Assembly (NCBI RefSeq): GCF_011065405.1
Contig: NZ_CP047056.1
Span: 1,882,747 to 1,946,746, forward strand
Direction of reading: 5' to 3'
DNA: 64,000 nucleotides
Origin: Succinivibrio dextrinosolvens
GTDB lineage: Bacteria; Pseudomonadota; Gammaproteobacteria; Enterobacterales; Succinivibrionaceae
Shown here: positions 9,815 to 19,661 of the stretch, in pieces
Layout: each line of letters starts with the position of its first letter
Position numbering within the stretch: position 1 is the first letter of the stretch
Made by a program: the position numbers and the translations under genes
Notes under the pieces: generated by a model
Told to the model about the DNA's origin: nothing
The model's database searches: none
What the model saw: the letters and a program-made list of their open reading frames with translations, nothing else

Positions 9815-10378
9815 TTACTTGATGAGGTCGTCTGGGATCTGAACCTTTGCCTTTGCAAGTTCAGTTTTAACGTATTTGAATAAAGCTCTGGAATTAGGCT
9901 TTGCGACTTCTTCAGACTCGATTTTTGCAGCTTCTTCCTTTGCTTTCTTAACCAGATTGCGAAGCTTGTTTCTATCAATCTCAGCAGCCAGATTACATAA
10001 AGCGTTAACCACTTCAATACCACCAGTTATAAGCTTTTCTCTTAATTTCTCAAGCTTAAGCGCATTAGGATCAACCTTAGAAGAGGCCCCCAGCATATTA
10101 ACCTGCTGCTCAAGATCTGAATCGTCATAGGCTCTCTGCAGTTTAGCCACATACTGAAGCTGTCTACGTCTTTCATCTGATTTGGGCTTGAGTTTTCGTG
10201 CAATAATCAGAGCATCTTTAACATCCTGAGGAATAACCAGGGATTTAAAGCTCTGATCACCGAGATCAGCTATCTTTTCAACAAGCTTTCTGATTGCCTG
10301 CGCTTCTCTTTTATGAGCGCTGCGGCTCTCCTCTTCAGGAGCGGAATCAAAGCCTTCAAAATGTTTCTGTTCTGCCAT
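9815..10378 (-). CDS. darP: Ribosome maturation factor DarP/YjgA
   Basis: This 187-residue, highly charged, mostly helical protein matches the YjgA/DUF615 family, recently named DarP, which assists late 50S subunit assembly in E. coli. Recognisable parts are SRSAHKREAQAIRKLVEKIADL near the N-terminus, LKPKSDERRRQLQYVAKLQR, and a C-terminal ALFKYVKTELAK. The length agrees with E. coli YjgA (183). It is the last gene of the minus-strand mla operon, 3 bp after mlaB. That coupling to lipid transport genes is not the usual context. Confidence 0.85.
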   Translation of the reverse strand: MAEQKHFEGFDSAPEEESRSAHKREAQAIRKLVEKIADLGDQSFKSLVIPQDVKDALIIARKLKPKSDERRRQLQYVAKLQRAYDDSDLEQQVNMLGASSKVDPNALKLEKLREKLITGGIEVVNALCNLAAEIDRNKLRNLVKKAKEEAAKIESEEVAKPNSRALFKYVKTELAKAKVQIPDDLIK

Positions 10379-10381
10379 AAG

Positions 10382-10630
10382 TTAAGTCTCGATTTCTAAA
10401 ATATCGTTAAGTCTATAAGTTGTGATCAAATTTACTGCAGTTTGAGAAACATTAAGCAATTTAATCTTTTTATTGTCTAAAGTCTTGGCCCACTGCACCA
10501 GGAAGGCAGCACCGGCAGCATCAATCTTTCTGATATTCTGCATATCAAAAACAGAATTTCTGAAGATTTCATCTCGCTGTTTCCACAGCTTTGGCACAGT
10601 AGTAAAGGTTAATTCTGTAAGATTATCCAT
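10382..10630 (-). CDS. mlaB: STAS-domain protein MlaB
   Basis: This 82-residue single STAS domain is the small cytoplasmic partner of the MlaF ATPase in the MlaFEDB phospholipid transporter. The core contains FDMQNIRKIDAAGAAFLVQW, where the conserved S/T of the STAS loop appears as an Ala-rich DAAGAA. It lies in the canonical position after mlaC, with a gap of 19 bp. Identification rests on size, the STAS pattern and operon position. Confidence 0.85.
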   Translation of the reverse strand: MDNLTELTFTTVPKLWKQRDEIFRNSVFDMQNIRKIDAAGAAFLVQWAKTLDNKKIKLLNVSQTAVNLITTYRLNDILEIET

Positions 10631-10649
10631 AACCCACTAGGAACTCTGC

Positions 10650-11264
10650 TTATTTGTTATCTGTTGAATTCAGTTTTGCAATAGCTGCATCTACGCCCTG
10701 ATTCTTAATGATTGGAGAAATCTCTGAAACCTTGGCATCCAGCATGGAGATGTTCTCGCCGATAAGATCAAAGGCCTTCCACTCACCGGTCTTTGAATTC
10801 TTGCGCATCTTCAGAACCAGCTCTAAATCCTTTTTACCGCTCTCTCTGATAATCATCTTTACAGAAACCAGAGACTCACTTTCAGGAACATTCTTTACCT
10901 CTGAAGGAACAATTTCCTGATTGGTGTACTTTGAAAGAACTGAAACAAAGCTCTGTTTCATGTATTTTTCAAATGCATTGGTAAACTTCTCTCTGTCTTC
11001 CTTGGAAAGAGTCTTAAGAGAGGTTCCCATTACCTTGTAGGCTGCATATTTGATGTCGATATAAGGGAACAGATTATCCTGAATGATCTTCTCGGCAACA
11101 GCATTGTCAGAAATCTTATCCTTGTTGGCTTTAATTTCCTTGACGGTATTTACAGCAACATCATTTGCCAGCTGATAAGGATTGCTCATGTCAAAATTTG
11201 CCTGAGCGGTGAAACTGAACATAAGAACGATAAAAGCTGATAAAAGCGCAATAATCTTTTTCAT
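10650..11264 (-). CDS. mlaC: Periplasmic phospholipid-binding protein MlaC
   Basis: This 204-residue protein has a signal peptide over residues 1-22 ending TAQA. It belongs to the MlaC (Tol-Tol-Ttg2D) family that shuttles phospholipids between the outer-membrane MlaA complex and the inner-membrane MlaFEDB complex. Family features are NLFPYIDIKYAAYKVMG, REKFTNAFEKYMKQSFVSVLSKYTNQ and a C-terminal GEWKAFDLIGENISML. It lies between mlaD and mlaB. Confidence 0.93.
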   Translation of the reverse strand: MKKIIALLSAFIVLMFSFTAQANFDMSNPYQLANDVAVNTVKEIKANKDKISDNAVAEKIIQDNLFPYIDIKYAAYKVMGTSLKTLSKEDREKFTNAFEKYMKQSFVSVLSKYTNQEIVPSEVKNVPESESLVSVKMIIRESGKKDLELVLKMRKNSKTGEWKAFDLIGENISMLDAKVSEISPIIKNQGVDAAIAKLNSTDNK

Positions 11265-11276
11265 AGTAAAACTACC

Positions 11277-11816
11277 CTATTCCTTAGTTGAATCAGTGTT
11301 TGAATCTGTGGTTGTCTCTGCAGCATTAGCCTTTGATTTTTCGGCATCCTGAGAGGAATTAAATAAAAACTTTGAGATCAGATCCTCAAGCACGACAGCT
11401 GAACCTGTATCGGTAATGTAATCACCATTCTTTAGATAGGTGGTTCCGAGATCCTCATCATAGAAGCCTGGAGTAATGGCAATATACTGCTCACCGATAA
11501 TACCTGAAGTCTGAATGCTAGCCTTTGATTCGCTGGAGATTTTATCAAATTTTTTCTCGATACCGATACTTACAACCGGAGTCAGACTCTCACCGTCAAG
11601 ATTGATGGCGGTAACTCTGCCGATGGCAACACCGCCGATTCTGACAGGAGCACGTAATCTTAATGAACCGATATTCTCAAACTTGGCATAGACTGTATAC
11701 AGTTCTGCTTTGGAATTTAATACCAGACCTGCAACCTGCAGAGCAAGAACACATGCAGCGATAATGCCTAACAGCATGAAAATGCCAACCATGATTTCTG
11801 TTTTTAAATATTTCAT
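11277..11816 (-). CDS. mlaD: MCE-domain lipid transport protein MlaD
   Basis: This 179-residue protein has one N-terminal membrane anchor (about residues 8-30) and one MCE domain (about 38-118) with the typical VYAKFENIGSLRLRAPVRIGG opening and GIIGEQYIAITPG closing motif. MlaD forms the periplasmic hexamer through which lipid passes. The C-terminal 30 residues are polar and rich in Ser, Thr and Asn. It sits between mlaE and mlaC. Confidence 0.95.
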   Translation of the reverse strand: MKYLKTEIMVGIFMLLGIIAACVLALQVAGLVLNSKAELYTVYAKFENIGSLRLRAPVRIGGVAIGRVTAINLDGESLTPVVSIGIEKKFDKISSESKASIQTSGIIGEQYIAITPGFYDEDLGTTYLKNGDYITDTGSAVVLEDLISKFLFNSSQDAEKSKANAAETTTDSNTDSTKE

Positions 11817-11829
11817 TACTAATTACCTA

Positions 11830-12603
11830 CTAGAACATTAAGGCTGTAAGAATAAAATCCAGACCTAAAACCGCTAATGATGACTGCACAACTGTAGCTG
11901 TGGTAGCTCTACTGATACCCTCAGAAGTTGGACGGCAGTCATAACCGTTGAAAAGAGCAATCCAGGTACAGACAAAACCAAAGACTGCAGCTTTGATAAT
12001 CATTGGAACCAGATCCTCTGTAAGATCGACGCTGGCCTGCATACCTGACCAGAAAATACCATCGTCAATACCAAGCCAGTCAACACCAACAAGCTTTCCG
12101 CCATATATACCGATAAGACAGAAAAGCAACGAGAGAATAGGCATACTGATAAGACCGGCCCAGAATCTTGGAGCAATGATTCGTCTGAGAGGATCAACCG
12201 CCATCATTTCCATGGCTGAAAGCTGCTCAGAAGCCTTTAACTGACCAATTTCAGCAGTCAGTGCAGAACCTGCTCTACCTGCGTACAGCAGTGCGGTAAC
12301 CACAGGGCCAAGCTCTCTGATGATAGACAGAGCCACGAGGGTTCCCAGAGAACCTGTAGCCATAAAATCCTTTAAGATATTAAAGCCCTGCAGACCTAAA
12401 ACCATTCCGATAAACAGTCCGGAAACCAGAATGATAATGATGGACTGAACACCAACAAAATAAATCTGGTTTATCAGTAAAGGAAATGATTTTTTTAGGT
12501 TAGGTATCGCTATGATTGAATGAAGAAAAATGATTGTAGATCTTCCTAAAGAGGAGATCTTTTTCAACGCATATCTTCCTAAAATACCAAATAATTCTAA
12601 CAT
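11830..12603 (-). CDS. mlaE: Phospholipid ABC transporter permease MlaE
   Basis: This 257-residue integral membrane protein has about five to six segments. Family signatures are [41 protein letters not shown] and [25 protein letters not shown]. It is the permease of the MlaFEDB complex. Its start codon overlaps the mlaF stop by one base, indicating translational coupling. Confidence 0.96.
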   Translation of the reverse strand: MLELFGILGRYALKKISSLGRSTIIFLHSIIAIPNLKKSFPLLINQIYFVGVQSIIIILVSGLFIGMVLGLQGFNILKDFMATGSLGTLVALSIIRELGPVVTALLYAGRAGSALTAEIGQLKASEQLSAMEMMAVDPLRRIIAPRFWAGLISMPILSLLFCLIGIYGGKLVGVDWLGIDDGIFWSGMQASVDLTEDLVPMIIKAAVFGFVCTWIALFNGYDCRPTSEGISRATTATVVQSSLAVLGLDFILTALMF

Positions 12604-13409
12604 TACAGCTCCTCGATATAATTCTGAGAGCCTTTTAGTTTAAAAGCATAAGGACCATCAAAATCGCCCTGAATAAACTGAATAACTCTAGGATCACTGC
12701 TGTTTACAATCTCCTGTGGAGTTCCGCTTCCTAAAACCGAACCCTCCGAGAGAATATAAACATAGTGGGCAACTTCGAGTATCTCTTTCACATCGTGTGT
12801 TACAACAACTGAAGTTTTGCCTAAGGATTTATTGATATCAGCAATAAGCTTAACCAGTACGCCTTTGGTAATAGGATCCTGACCAACAAAAGGCTCATCA
12901 TACATGATGAGATCAGGATCCAGAGCAATAGAACGGGCAAGTGCGGCACGTCGTGCCATACCGCCTGAAAGCTCTGAAGGGTACAGATAGGCAGCAGCTC
13001 TCATTCCTACGGCCTCAAGATTCATTAAAACCACATCATGAATCAGCTCTTCAGGAAGTGATGTGTGTTCTCTGATAGGAAAAGCGACATTGTCAAAAAC
13101 ATTCATATCTGAAAACAGAGCTCCGCTCTGAAAAAGCATACTCATTCTTTTTCTGAGTTCATAAAGCTCATTTCTTTTCAGTGAATGGACGTTGATGCCG
13201 TCAAATTCGATTGTCCCTTCATCTGGGACAAGCTGTGCACCTATCAGTCTTAGGATCGTGGTTTTACCAGTACCTGAAGGTCCGAGAATCGCTGTGATTT
13301 TTCCTTTAGGGATATTCAGCGACAGATTCTTATAAATCTGCTTACTGGCATACGAGAAAGATACGTTATTAACTTTAATAAGACTATCTTCGTCTAGGAT
13401 TTCACTCAT
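12603..13409 (-). CDS. mlaF: Phospholipid ABC transporter ATP-binding protein MlaF
   Basis: This ABC ATPase of about 268 residues has Walker [10 protein letters not shown], signature [14 protein letters not shown] (the MlaF-type GGM variant) and Walker [14 protein letters not shown]. It powers MlaFEDB. I chose the ATG at 13409 over a GTG six bases further upstream. It is the first gene of the minus-strand operon mlaF-E-D-C-B-darP. Confidence 0.95.
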   Translation of the reverse strand: MSEILDEDSLIKVNNVSFSYASKQIYKNLSLNIPKGKITAILGPSGTGKTTILRLIGAQLVPDEGTIEFDGINVHSLKRNELYELRKRMSMLFQSGALFSDMNVFDNVAFPIREHTSLPEELIHDVVLMNLEAVGMRAAAYLYPSELSGGMARRAALARSIALDPDLIMYDEPFVGQDPITKGVLVKLIADINKSLGKTSVVVTHDVKEILEVAHYVYILSEGSVLGSGTPQEIVNSSDPRVIQFIQGDFDGPYAFKLKGSQNYIEEL

Positions 13410-13415
13410 AAACAC

Positions 13416-13752
13416 ATTTAATTATTTTATATACGGTTAACAGAGAATTTAATCAGAGTATAGGCAAAAACAGCTACCCAGGAAAAATACTCAAAATTAA
13501 TCTCTTCTGATACCTGCATTGTACCAAATTAATAAAGCACATAAATTCAGTATAGGCGAAATTGTCCATATATAGAGACAACAATATGAATATTGTTGGT
13601 CGCAAAATCACATTAATAGTTGTTATAATTACGCATGTTTTTTCTAGTCTTTAATTTATCAATTAAACTTAAAGTTGGTACATAGATAAATTGTACTGAG
13701 TTTATTTTTTACAACTGGATGTTGATACTCCAAAGAAATATACCGGAATAAT
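13416..13752. other. Divergent intergenic region between mlaF and kdsC
   Basis: This 337-bp region must hold the promoters of the mla operon and the kdsC-lpt-rpoN operon. A TATAAT hexamer occurs near 13622 but without a good -35 at the expected distance. The palindrome at 13579-13598 is listed separately. No small gene is seen. Confidence 0.5.
13579..13598. promoter_or_regulatory. Perfect palindrome, candidate operator
   Basis: CAACAATAT-GA-ATATTGTTG is a perfect 9+2+9 palindrome in the middle of the mlaF/kdsC divergent region. The form suits a dimeric regulator that could affect both operons. The regulator is unknown. Confidence 0.4.
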
Positions 13753-14325
13753 ATGAAAAAAGTTACTACCGTTAATACCTGCTATGGAAAAGTTGACGCA
13801 GAATTTCTGACCCGTCTTTCAACCATCAAGCTTCTGGCTTTTGATGTAGACGGAACCATTACCGACGGTGGAATTATCTACGACAACGAGAATCTGGAAA
13901 TCAAGAGATTCAATACCAAGGATGGATTTGGAATATACGCTCTGGTAAAAGAAGGCATCGAGTGTGCGGTTATCACTGGAAGAGAGGCAAATCTAACCTC
14001 AAGACGTATGCAGGATCTTCATGTGCAGCATATTATTCAGGGTGAGAAAACCAAGAATGTAGCCCTGACAAACTTGTGTGAAAAACTGAATATTTCTCTT
14101 GATGAGGCAGTATGCATCGGTGACGATCTCAATGATATGCCAATGTTCAGAATTGCCGGTTTAAGTGTCTGTCCCCATGATGCCCATCCTTTCATCAAAT
14201 CACAGGTTGATTATATAACTACCTGTAATGCAGGCTATGGTGCAGTAAGAGAACTGTGCGATCTGATTTTAATGTCAAAGGGGATCCTGAATCCGGATGG
14301 TGGATTTGTAGATGAGCGTTACTAA
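13753..14325 (+). CDS. kdsC: 3-deoxy-D-manno-octulosonate 8-phosphate phosphatase
   Basis: This 190-residue HAD-family phosphatase has the nucleophile motif LLAFDVDGTITDGG near residue 30, a middle VITGRE motif and the C-terminal metal motif CIGDDLNDMPM. KdsC dephosphorylates KDO-8-phosphate in lipopolysaccharide core synthesis. The length matches E. coli KdsC (188). It heads the lpt operon and overlaps lptC by 14 bp. Confidence 0.95.
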   Translation: MKKVTTVNTCYGKVDAEFLTRLSTIKLLAFDVDGTITDGGIIYDNENLEIKRFNTKDGFGIYALVKEGIECAVITGREANLTSRRMQDLHVQHIIQGEKTKNVALTNLCEKLNISLDEAVCIGDDLNDMPMFRIAGLSVCPHDAHPFIKSQVDYITTCNAGYGAVRELCDLILMSKGILNPDGGFVDERY

Positions 14326-14890
14326 AAAATCGATACTGATTGCGGTACTTTTTGCTTTCATATCGTCAGCCATTTACCTTTATACCTTAACTTTAAAAAC
14401 ACAGGAAGTTAAGGATATGTCTGGTCTGCCTACATTTATTGCAACAGACTCTAACGGAACCCTGTTTGATAAAACAGGCAAAATAACCAGAACCATGATT
14501 GCAAGCAGAACAGAATTCTACGATCAGAGAAATATGTACCATTTCGATGATCCGCTGATCACAGCTTACAATTACAAGGATACAGACAAGCCTAATATCT
14601 GGCATCTTAAGGGCCAGAAAGGCAAAATGAAGTCCAATGACTATGCCATTGTAAATGGTGATGTGGTCATCTATCCAGGCTTCAAGGATGCAGTCATTGA
14701 CAAGGCAACTGCAGACAATCTTGTGTACAGCTTTGCAACTGATGAAGTAACCTCAAAAGATCTTGTAACCATTTACGGACATGTGTTTCAGACCGAAGGT
14801 ACAAATTTCAAATTTAATTTATCCAATAATGTGATGAGTTATAAGGGAAAACCACATGCTACATATTATCCAAAGAGCAAGAAAGACTAA
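14312..14890 (+). CDS. lptC: LPS export protein LptC
   Basis: This 192-residue protein has a single N-terminal membrane helix (about residues 7-26) followed by a periplasmic beta-jellyroll. LptC hands LPS from the LptBFG transporter to LptA. Sequence features such as DLVTIYGHVFQTEGTNFKF and the position between kdsC and lptA support the call. It overlaps both neighbours. Confidence 0.9.
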   Translation: MSVTKKSILIAVLFAFISSAIYLYTLTLKTQEVKDMSGLPTFIATDSNGTLFDKTGKITRTMIASRTEFYDQRNMYHFDDPLITAYNYKDTDKPNIWHLKGQKGKMKSNDYAIVNGDVVIYPGFKDAVIDKATADNLVYSFATDEVTSKDLVTIYGHVFQTEGTNFKFNLSNNVMSYKGKPHATYYPKSKKD

Positions 14891-15374
14891 GTTAGTTCTA
14901 CTGATGATAGCCCTTGCATCACAGAGTGCATATGCATTAAAAGACGATACTGAGCAGCCTTTGAATATTATCTCAAAGGAGCAGATTGCCGATTTTGAAT
15001 CCAACAAAGCTATTTTTATCAAGGACGTGGTTGCTACTCAGGGCAGTATGGAACTGCATGCTGATAAGGCTGAGTTATCCAGAAACAGTAAGGGGGAACT
15101 CCAGGAAGTTAAAGCCTACGGCAAACCTGCGACCTTCAAACAGAAACAGGATGACGGCAAGCTGGTTCACTCTCAGTCATCAATTATTCAGTATTTGCCA
15201 GAGAAGAATCTGCTGATCCTTATCGGTAGAGCCACAATCTGGCAAGACAACTCTCATGTTGATGGCGAGAGAATTGAGTACAATACTGTAACAAGACAGT
15301 TAAAAGCATCAAATGAAAACAGCCAGGGCGGAAGAGTACAGAGCACATTCCTGCCTCAGGAACTGAAAAAATAA
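14856..15374 (+). CDS. lptA: LPS transport periplasmic protein LptA
   Basis: This 172-residue protein has an N-terminal signal peptide ending SQSAYA at about residue 27. The OstA/LptA fold opens with PLNIISKEQIADFESNKAIF and contains GSMELHADKAELSR. LptA forms the periplasmic bridge for LPS. The start lies inside the end of lptC, overlapping by 35 bp in another frame, and is chosen because it provides a complete signal peptide. Confidence 0.92.
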   Translation: MLHIIQRARKTKLVLLMIALASQSAYALKDDTEQPLNIISKEQIADFESNKAIFIKDVVATQGSMELHADKAELSRNSKGELQEVKAYGKPATFKQKQDDGKLVHSQSSIIQYLPEKNLLILIGRATIWQDNSHVDGERIEYNTVTRQLKASNENSQGGRVQSTFLPQELKK

Positions 15375-15392
15375 CACCTACCGGAAATAAGA

Positions 15393-16118
15393 ATGAGCAT
15401 ATTACAGGCTTTACATTTAAAGAAAACCTATAAGAAAAGAACTGTTGTTTCAGATGTCAGCCTAGATGTTGAGAGCGGTTCTATCGTTGGCCTTTTAGGT
15501 CCTAACGGAGCAGGAAAAACCACATCCTTCTACATGATTGTTGGTATTGTTTCCTCTGAAGGCGGAAACATCATTCTCGACGGCAAGGATATTACCTCTC
15601 TGCCTATGCATGCCAGAGCCAGAGCCGGTCTTGGCTATCTTCCACAGGAAAACTCCATCTTCAGAAAGCTTACTGTTTATCAGAACCTGATGGGCGTTAT
15701 GGAGCTTGTACCTAATCTGACAAAGGCTCAGCGTGAAGAAAAGGTTAATGAGCTGCTAGAAGAATTCAACATTGCAAGACTAAGAGACAATTCCGGTATG
15801 TCCCTGTCTGGTGGAGAGAGACGTCGTGTTGAAATTGCCAGAGCTCTGGCCGCTGATCCAAAATTCATTCTGCTGGATGAGCCTTTTGCAGGTGTTGATC
15901 CTATCTCCGTAAACGACATTAAAGAGATTATCCTTCATTTGAGAAATAGAGGGATCGGCATCTTAATTACAGATCATAATGTCCGTGAAACTTTGGATGT
16001 TTGTGAAAAATCATATATAGTTAATGCAGGACAGATTATTGCGCAGGGTACTGCGGACGAAGTTCTAAGCAACACAAAAGTAAAGGATGTATATCTAGGA
16101 AAAGACTTCTCAATGTAA
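15393..16118 (+). CDS. lptB: LPS export ABC transporter ATPase LptB
   Basis: This 241-residue ABC ATPase has Walker [10 protein letters not shown], signature [16 protein letters not shown] and Walker [17 protein letters not shown], the exact LptB style. It drives LPS extraction by LptBFG. It starts 18 bp after lptA and precedes rpoN, the conserved order. Confidence 0.97.
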   Translation: MSILQALHLKKTYKKRTVVSDVSLDVESGSIVGLLGPNGAGKTTSFYMIVGIVSSEGGNIILDGKDITSLPMHARARAGLGYLPQENSIFRKLTVYQNLMGVMELVPNLTKAQREEKVNELLEEFNIARLRDNSGMSLSGGERRRVEIARALAADPKFILLDEPFAGVDPISVNDIKEIILHLRNRGIGILITDHNVRETLDVCEKSYIVNAGQIIAQGTADEVLSNTKVKDVYLGKDFSM

Positions 16119-16135
16119 TAAAACATAAGGGATTT

Positions 16136-17734
16136 ATGGCAGGAATAAGAAACACGCTGCAATTAAGGACAGCTCAGACTCAGACATTATCAATGACACC
16201 TCAACTGCAACAGGCTATCAAGCTGCTGCAGCTGTCATCTATTGAGCTTGAGCAGGAAATTCAGCAGGTTCTTGAAGAAAATCCCTTTTTAGAGAAAGTC
16301 TCTTCTGACTCAAATGACGAGTCATTAGAAGCTCTTGAGGAAAAAGAGCAGTCAGATTCCGACGATTTTGATCCCTTCGACAACGATTCCTCAGCAAGCA
16401 ATACCTCAGACTCCATGATTGAACATGACAATTATGGAGACGAGAATTTCGATCCTTTCAGAGATTCCGATTCTTCATCCATATCAGAAAGTCAAAGTAC
16501 CTCAAACGAGGATACAGCTGTTGAAGAAAACAACGTCACCTCTGTTAAAGAAGATGAGCTAATCCGTAACGATGACTATATCAACAAGAGCTCCAAAGGC
16601 CTGGCCATAGAGAACAACGATATCTATGAGGGTGAAACCACAGAAACCTTACGAGACCACCTGATTTTCCAGCTGGAGATGTCACCTCTTGAAGGAACTG
16701 ATAAGCTCATAGCCATGAATATTATTGATGCAATCAATGACTCAGGCTATATCACCGAATCACTTGAGGATATCCTAAGCTCAGTGCAGAAAGATGATCC
16801 TGAAACCACTCTGGATGATGTCAAAGCAATTCTAAAGCTTGTTCAGCACTATGATCCGCTGGGAGTGGCATCAAGAGATGCTGCCGAGTGTATGCTGATT
16901 CAGCTCCATGAAATGGACAGCTCAACCCCATACAGAGATCTGGCAATCAAGGTAATTTCAGAATACTCAGATCTGCTTTCCAACAGAGATTTCAGAAGTC
17001 TCTGTCAGAAGATGTCCATTAAGGAAAATGTTCTTAAGGAAATCATTGCGGTTCTGCAGAAGCTGAACCCAAGACCAGGTAATTTTGCCCCTTCCAAGAA
17101 AACCGATTTTGTTATTCCGGATGTTATTGTTGTAAAGACATCAGATGGCAGCTATACAGCTGAACTGAATTCCTCCGCCAATACTCTCATCAGGATCAAC
17201 GAAGCCTACAGTCAGCTTTCTAAACAGGCCAGAACAGTTCAGGAGAAGGAATTCTTTAAATCTCATCTGCAGGAGGCAAACTGGTTTATATCCAGCCTTG
17301 AAAAGCGTAATGAGACCCTACTGAAGGTTTCCCGCTGTATTGTTGCTCACCAGACTGAATTCATGGACAAAGGACCATCTGCAATGAAGCCAATGGTTCT
17401 CAATGATGTGGCAACAGAAATTGAGATGCATGAGTCCACTATTTCCAGAATCACTACAGAAAAATACATCTATACCCCTAAGGGCACCTTCGAACTCAAG
17501 TACTTCTTCTCCTCCTCTGTAGGAACCGATGACGGCGGTGCTGCATCTGCAACTGCAGTTAAGTCCTTCATCAAAGACCTCATTGCAGGAGAGAATCCTC
17601 GCAAGCCTCTGTCAGACAGCAAGCTATCTGAACTGCTTTTAGAGAAAGGCATGAATGTAGCAAGAAGAACTGTTGCAAAATACAGAGAAGCTTTAGGTAT
17701 TGAATCATCTTCACAGAGAAAGAAGCTGATCTAA
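16136..17734 (+). CDS. rpoN: RNA polymerase sigma-54 factor
   Basis: This 532-residue protein has the Gln/Leu-rich region I (SMTPQLQQAIKLLQLSSIEL), a long acidic Ser/Asp/Glu-rich region II (about residues 55-155, longer than in E. coli), the core-binding domain, and the C-terminal RpoN box ARRTVAKYRE. It directs transcription from -24/-12 promoters with enhancer-binding activators. In most gammaproteobacteria hpf follows directly; here hpf is 7.5 kb away. Confidence 0.97.
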   Translation: MAGIRNTLQLRTAQTQTLSMTPQLQQAIKLLQLSSIELEQEIQQVLEENPFLEKVSSDSNDESLEALEEKEQSDSDDFDPFDNDSSASNTSDSMIEHDNYGDENFDPFRDSDSSSISESQSTSNEDTAVEENNVTSVKEDELIRNDDYINKSSKGLAIENNDIYEGETTETLRDHLIFQLEMSPLEGTDKLIAMNIIDAINDSGYITESLEDILSSVQKDDPETTLDDVKAILKLVQHYDPLGVASRDAAECMLIQLHEMDSSTPYRDLAIKVISEYSDLLSNRDFRSLCQKMSIKENVLKEIIAVLQKLNPRPGNFAPSKKTDFVIPDVIVVKTSDGSYTAELNSSANTLIRINEAYSQLSKQARTVQEKEFFKSHLQEANWFISSLEKRNETLLKVSRCIVAHQTEFMDKGPSAMKPMVLNDVATEIEMHESTISRITTEKYIYTPKGTFELKYFFSSSVGTDDGGAASATAVKSFIKDLIAGENPRKPLSDSKLSELLLEKGMNVARRTVAKYREALGIESSSQRKKLI

Positions 17735-17873
17735 GAGTTATTGTTGAAGTTATTCTTTCTCACCTTAATTTGAAAAAATATTAAAGCGCTCCAGATCTAA
17801 AGTCATCATACTATGCTTGCGGATTAACAAGAAGAATCTGCTAGAATAGATATGAAACGCAGGAGATATCGGA

Positions 17874-19520
17874 ATGGCTTCATATTTAAATCCAGGATTT
17901 GAAAAGTATCAAGAATCATTAAATGCAAAGATATACATTGATAAATCAGATCTCATTGCCATTCTAAATGAAAATATCAGTACCACCCAGAAATACATCT
18001 GTATCAGCAGACCAAGACGCTTTGGAAAATCAGTTACTGCAAATATGCTCTGCGCCTATTATTCAAAAGATACAGACAGTTCCTTTCTATTTGATAACCT
18101 AAAAATAGCAAAATCAGATTCATATAAGAAACACCTGAATCAATACAACACCATATTTATCAATATGCAGCGTTTTCTCTCCAGAGCAAAAAATGATATT
18201 GATCAGATGCTGATTGATCTGAATAACTTTATAAAAGAGGAAATCTGCGAACAGTACCCTTCAATTGATGTAAGTAAATTTACAGAACTTTACGATGTTT
18301 TAGACTGTGTCTATCAGCAATCAAATAATGAAAACGAACAGACCAAAAAAGGTTTTGTATTCATTATCGATGAATGGGACTGCATACTACGAGAGAAGCA
18401 AACTGATGCTACAGGAATAAAGAAATATCTGGATTATCTAAGAGTACTCCTAAAAGATCAGAGCTATGTTGCTCTAGCCTACATGACAGGTATTCTTCCA
18501 ATCAAGAAATACGGTTCTCACAGTGCGCTTAATATGTTTGATGAATATTCAATGACTGATCCTGGTGAATATGCATCATATATTGGCTTTACAAAGGATG
18601 AAGTTATCAATCTTTGCGATACATACCAGATTGATGTTAATACCATGAAAAAATGGTATGACGGCTATTCTTTTGATGAATCACTGCATCTTTATAATCC
18701 AAATTCTGTTGTAAAAGCAATTCAAAGGAAAAAGTTCTCTAGTTACTGGACACAGACAGAAACATTTGAGAGTCTTCGCAGATATATTGATTTAAATATG
18801 GAAGGACTTCGAGACGAGATTGTAAAACTTATTGCAGGTAATGAGGTTGTTGTGAATACTGCAAAATTCCATAATGATATGACAACCTTTGAAACCAAGA
18901 ACGATGTTTTAACTCTTCTGATTCATTTGGGATATCTAGCGATTGTTCCAGACTCAGAACTAAAAGGTATTGATAACGACAAAATTTTTGCTGTTCACAT
19001 TCCTAACGAAGAGATTAGAAAAGAATTCAGAAACATAACTGAAGACAATCAGAATTATCCAGGAATATACTCCCTTATCAGTCAATCCATGGATTTACTT
19101 GAAAAAATCTATGAAAAAGATAACACGGCAGTTGCTCAAGCATTCGATATTGCACATCAGGACCATTCATCAATTCTGAAATACAACGATGAGAACTCTC
19201 TAAGCTGCGTTATCTCTCTCGCTTTAAATCTTGCCTCTGTGGATTTATACAATGTATATAGAGAGCTTCCAGCAGGAAAAGGCTTTGCTGATATGGTATA
19301 TATTCCAAAGCAGGGAGTAGAAAAACCTGCTCTTTTGGTTGAGCTTAAATATAATCAGAGTGCTATAACAGCAATTGATCAGATAAAGCAGAAAAACTAC
19401 AGCAGAATCTTCCATGATTACAAAGGAGAAGTTCTGTTGGTTGGCATCAACTACGATAAAGACACCAAGACCCATCAGTGTCAGATTGAAAAGATGAATT
19501 CTCAATCACAAAGAACCTGA
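17874..19520 (+). CDS. AAA-ATPase-like protein with C-terminal PD-(D/E)XK nuclease domain, copy 1
   Basis: This 548-residue protein fits the AAA-ATPase_like plus PDDEXK_9 architecture that is expanded in gut bacteria and whose function is unknown. The N-terminus has YIDKSDLIAILNE and the Walker A variant SRPRRFGKSVTANML near residue 43; a Walker B-like FIIDEWDC lies near residue 163. The C-terminal nuclease core is GKGFADMVYIP then ALLVELKYN, giving the D...ExK pattern, near residues 465-495. It is the first gene in the insertion between rpoN and hpf. Two other members occur in the window, one intact (27142-28920) and one dead (48740-49095). Confidence 0.85.
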   Translation: MASYLNPGFEKYQESLNAKIYIDKSDLIAILNENISTTQKYICISRPRRFGKSVTANMLCAYYSKDTDSSFLFDNLKIAKSDSYKKHLNQYNTIFINMQRFLSRAKNDIDQMLIDLNNFIKEEICEQYPSIDVSKFTELYDVLDCVYQQSNNENEQTKKGFVFIIDEWDCILREKQTDATGIKKYLDYLRVLLKDQSYVALAYMTGILPIKKYGSHSALNMFDEYSMTDPGEYASYIGFTKDEVINLCDTYQIDVNTMKKWYDGYSFDESLHLYNPNSVVKAIQRKKFSSYWTQTETFESLRRYIDLNMEGLRDEIVKLIAGNEVVVNTAKFHNDMTTFETKNDVLTLLIHLGYLAIVPDSELKGIDNDKIFAVHIPNEEIRKEFRNITEDNQNYPGIYSLISQSMDLLEKIYEKDNTAVAQAFDIAHQDHSSILKYNDENSLSCVISLALNLASVDLYNVYRELPAGKGFADMVYIPKQGVEKPALLVELKYNQSAITAIDQIKQKNYSRIFHDYKGEVLLVGINYDKDTKTHQCQIEKMNSQSQRT

Positions 19521-19661
19521 GAGATTAAGAAAAAAAAGAACAGAATTAACAGATTATCTTTGGATAATTACAGAATTTTTGGCAAGTTTAGTTTTTTTGC
19601 AAAAAAGGTCTTGGAACAGTGAAAAAACAATGGTCCTAAGGACAGTGAATTTTTTTATTAT

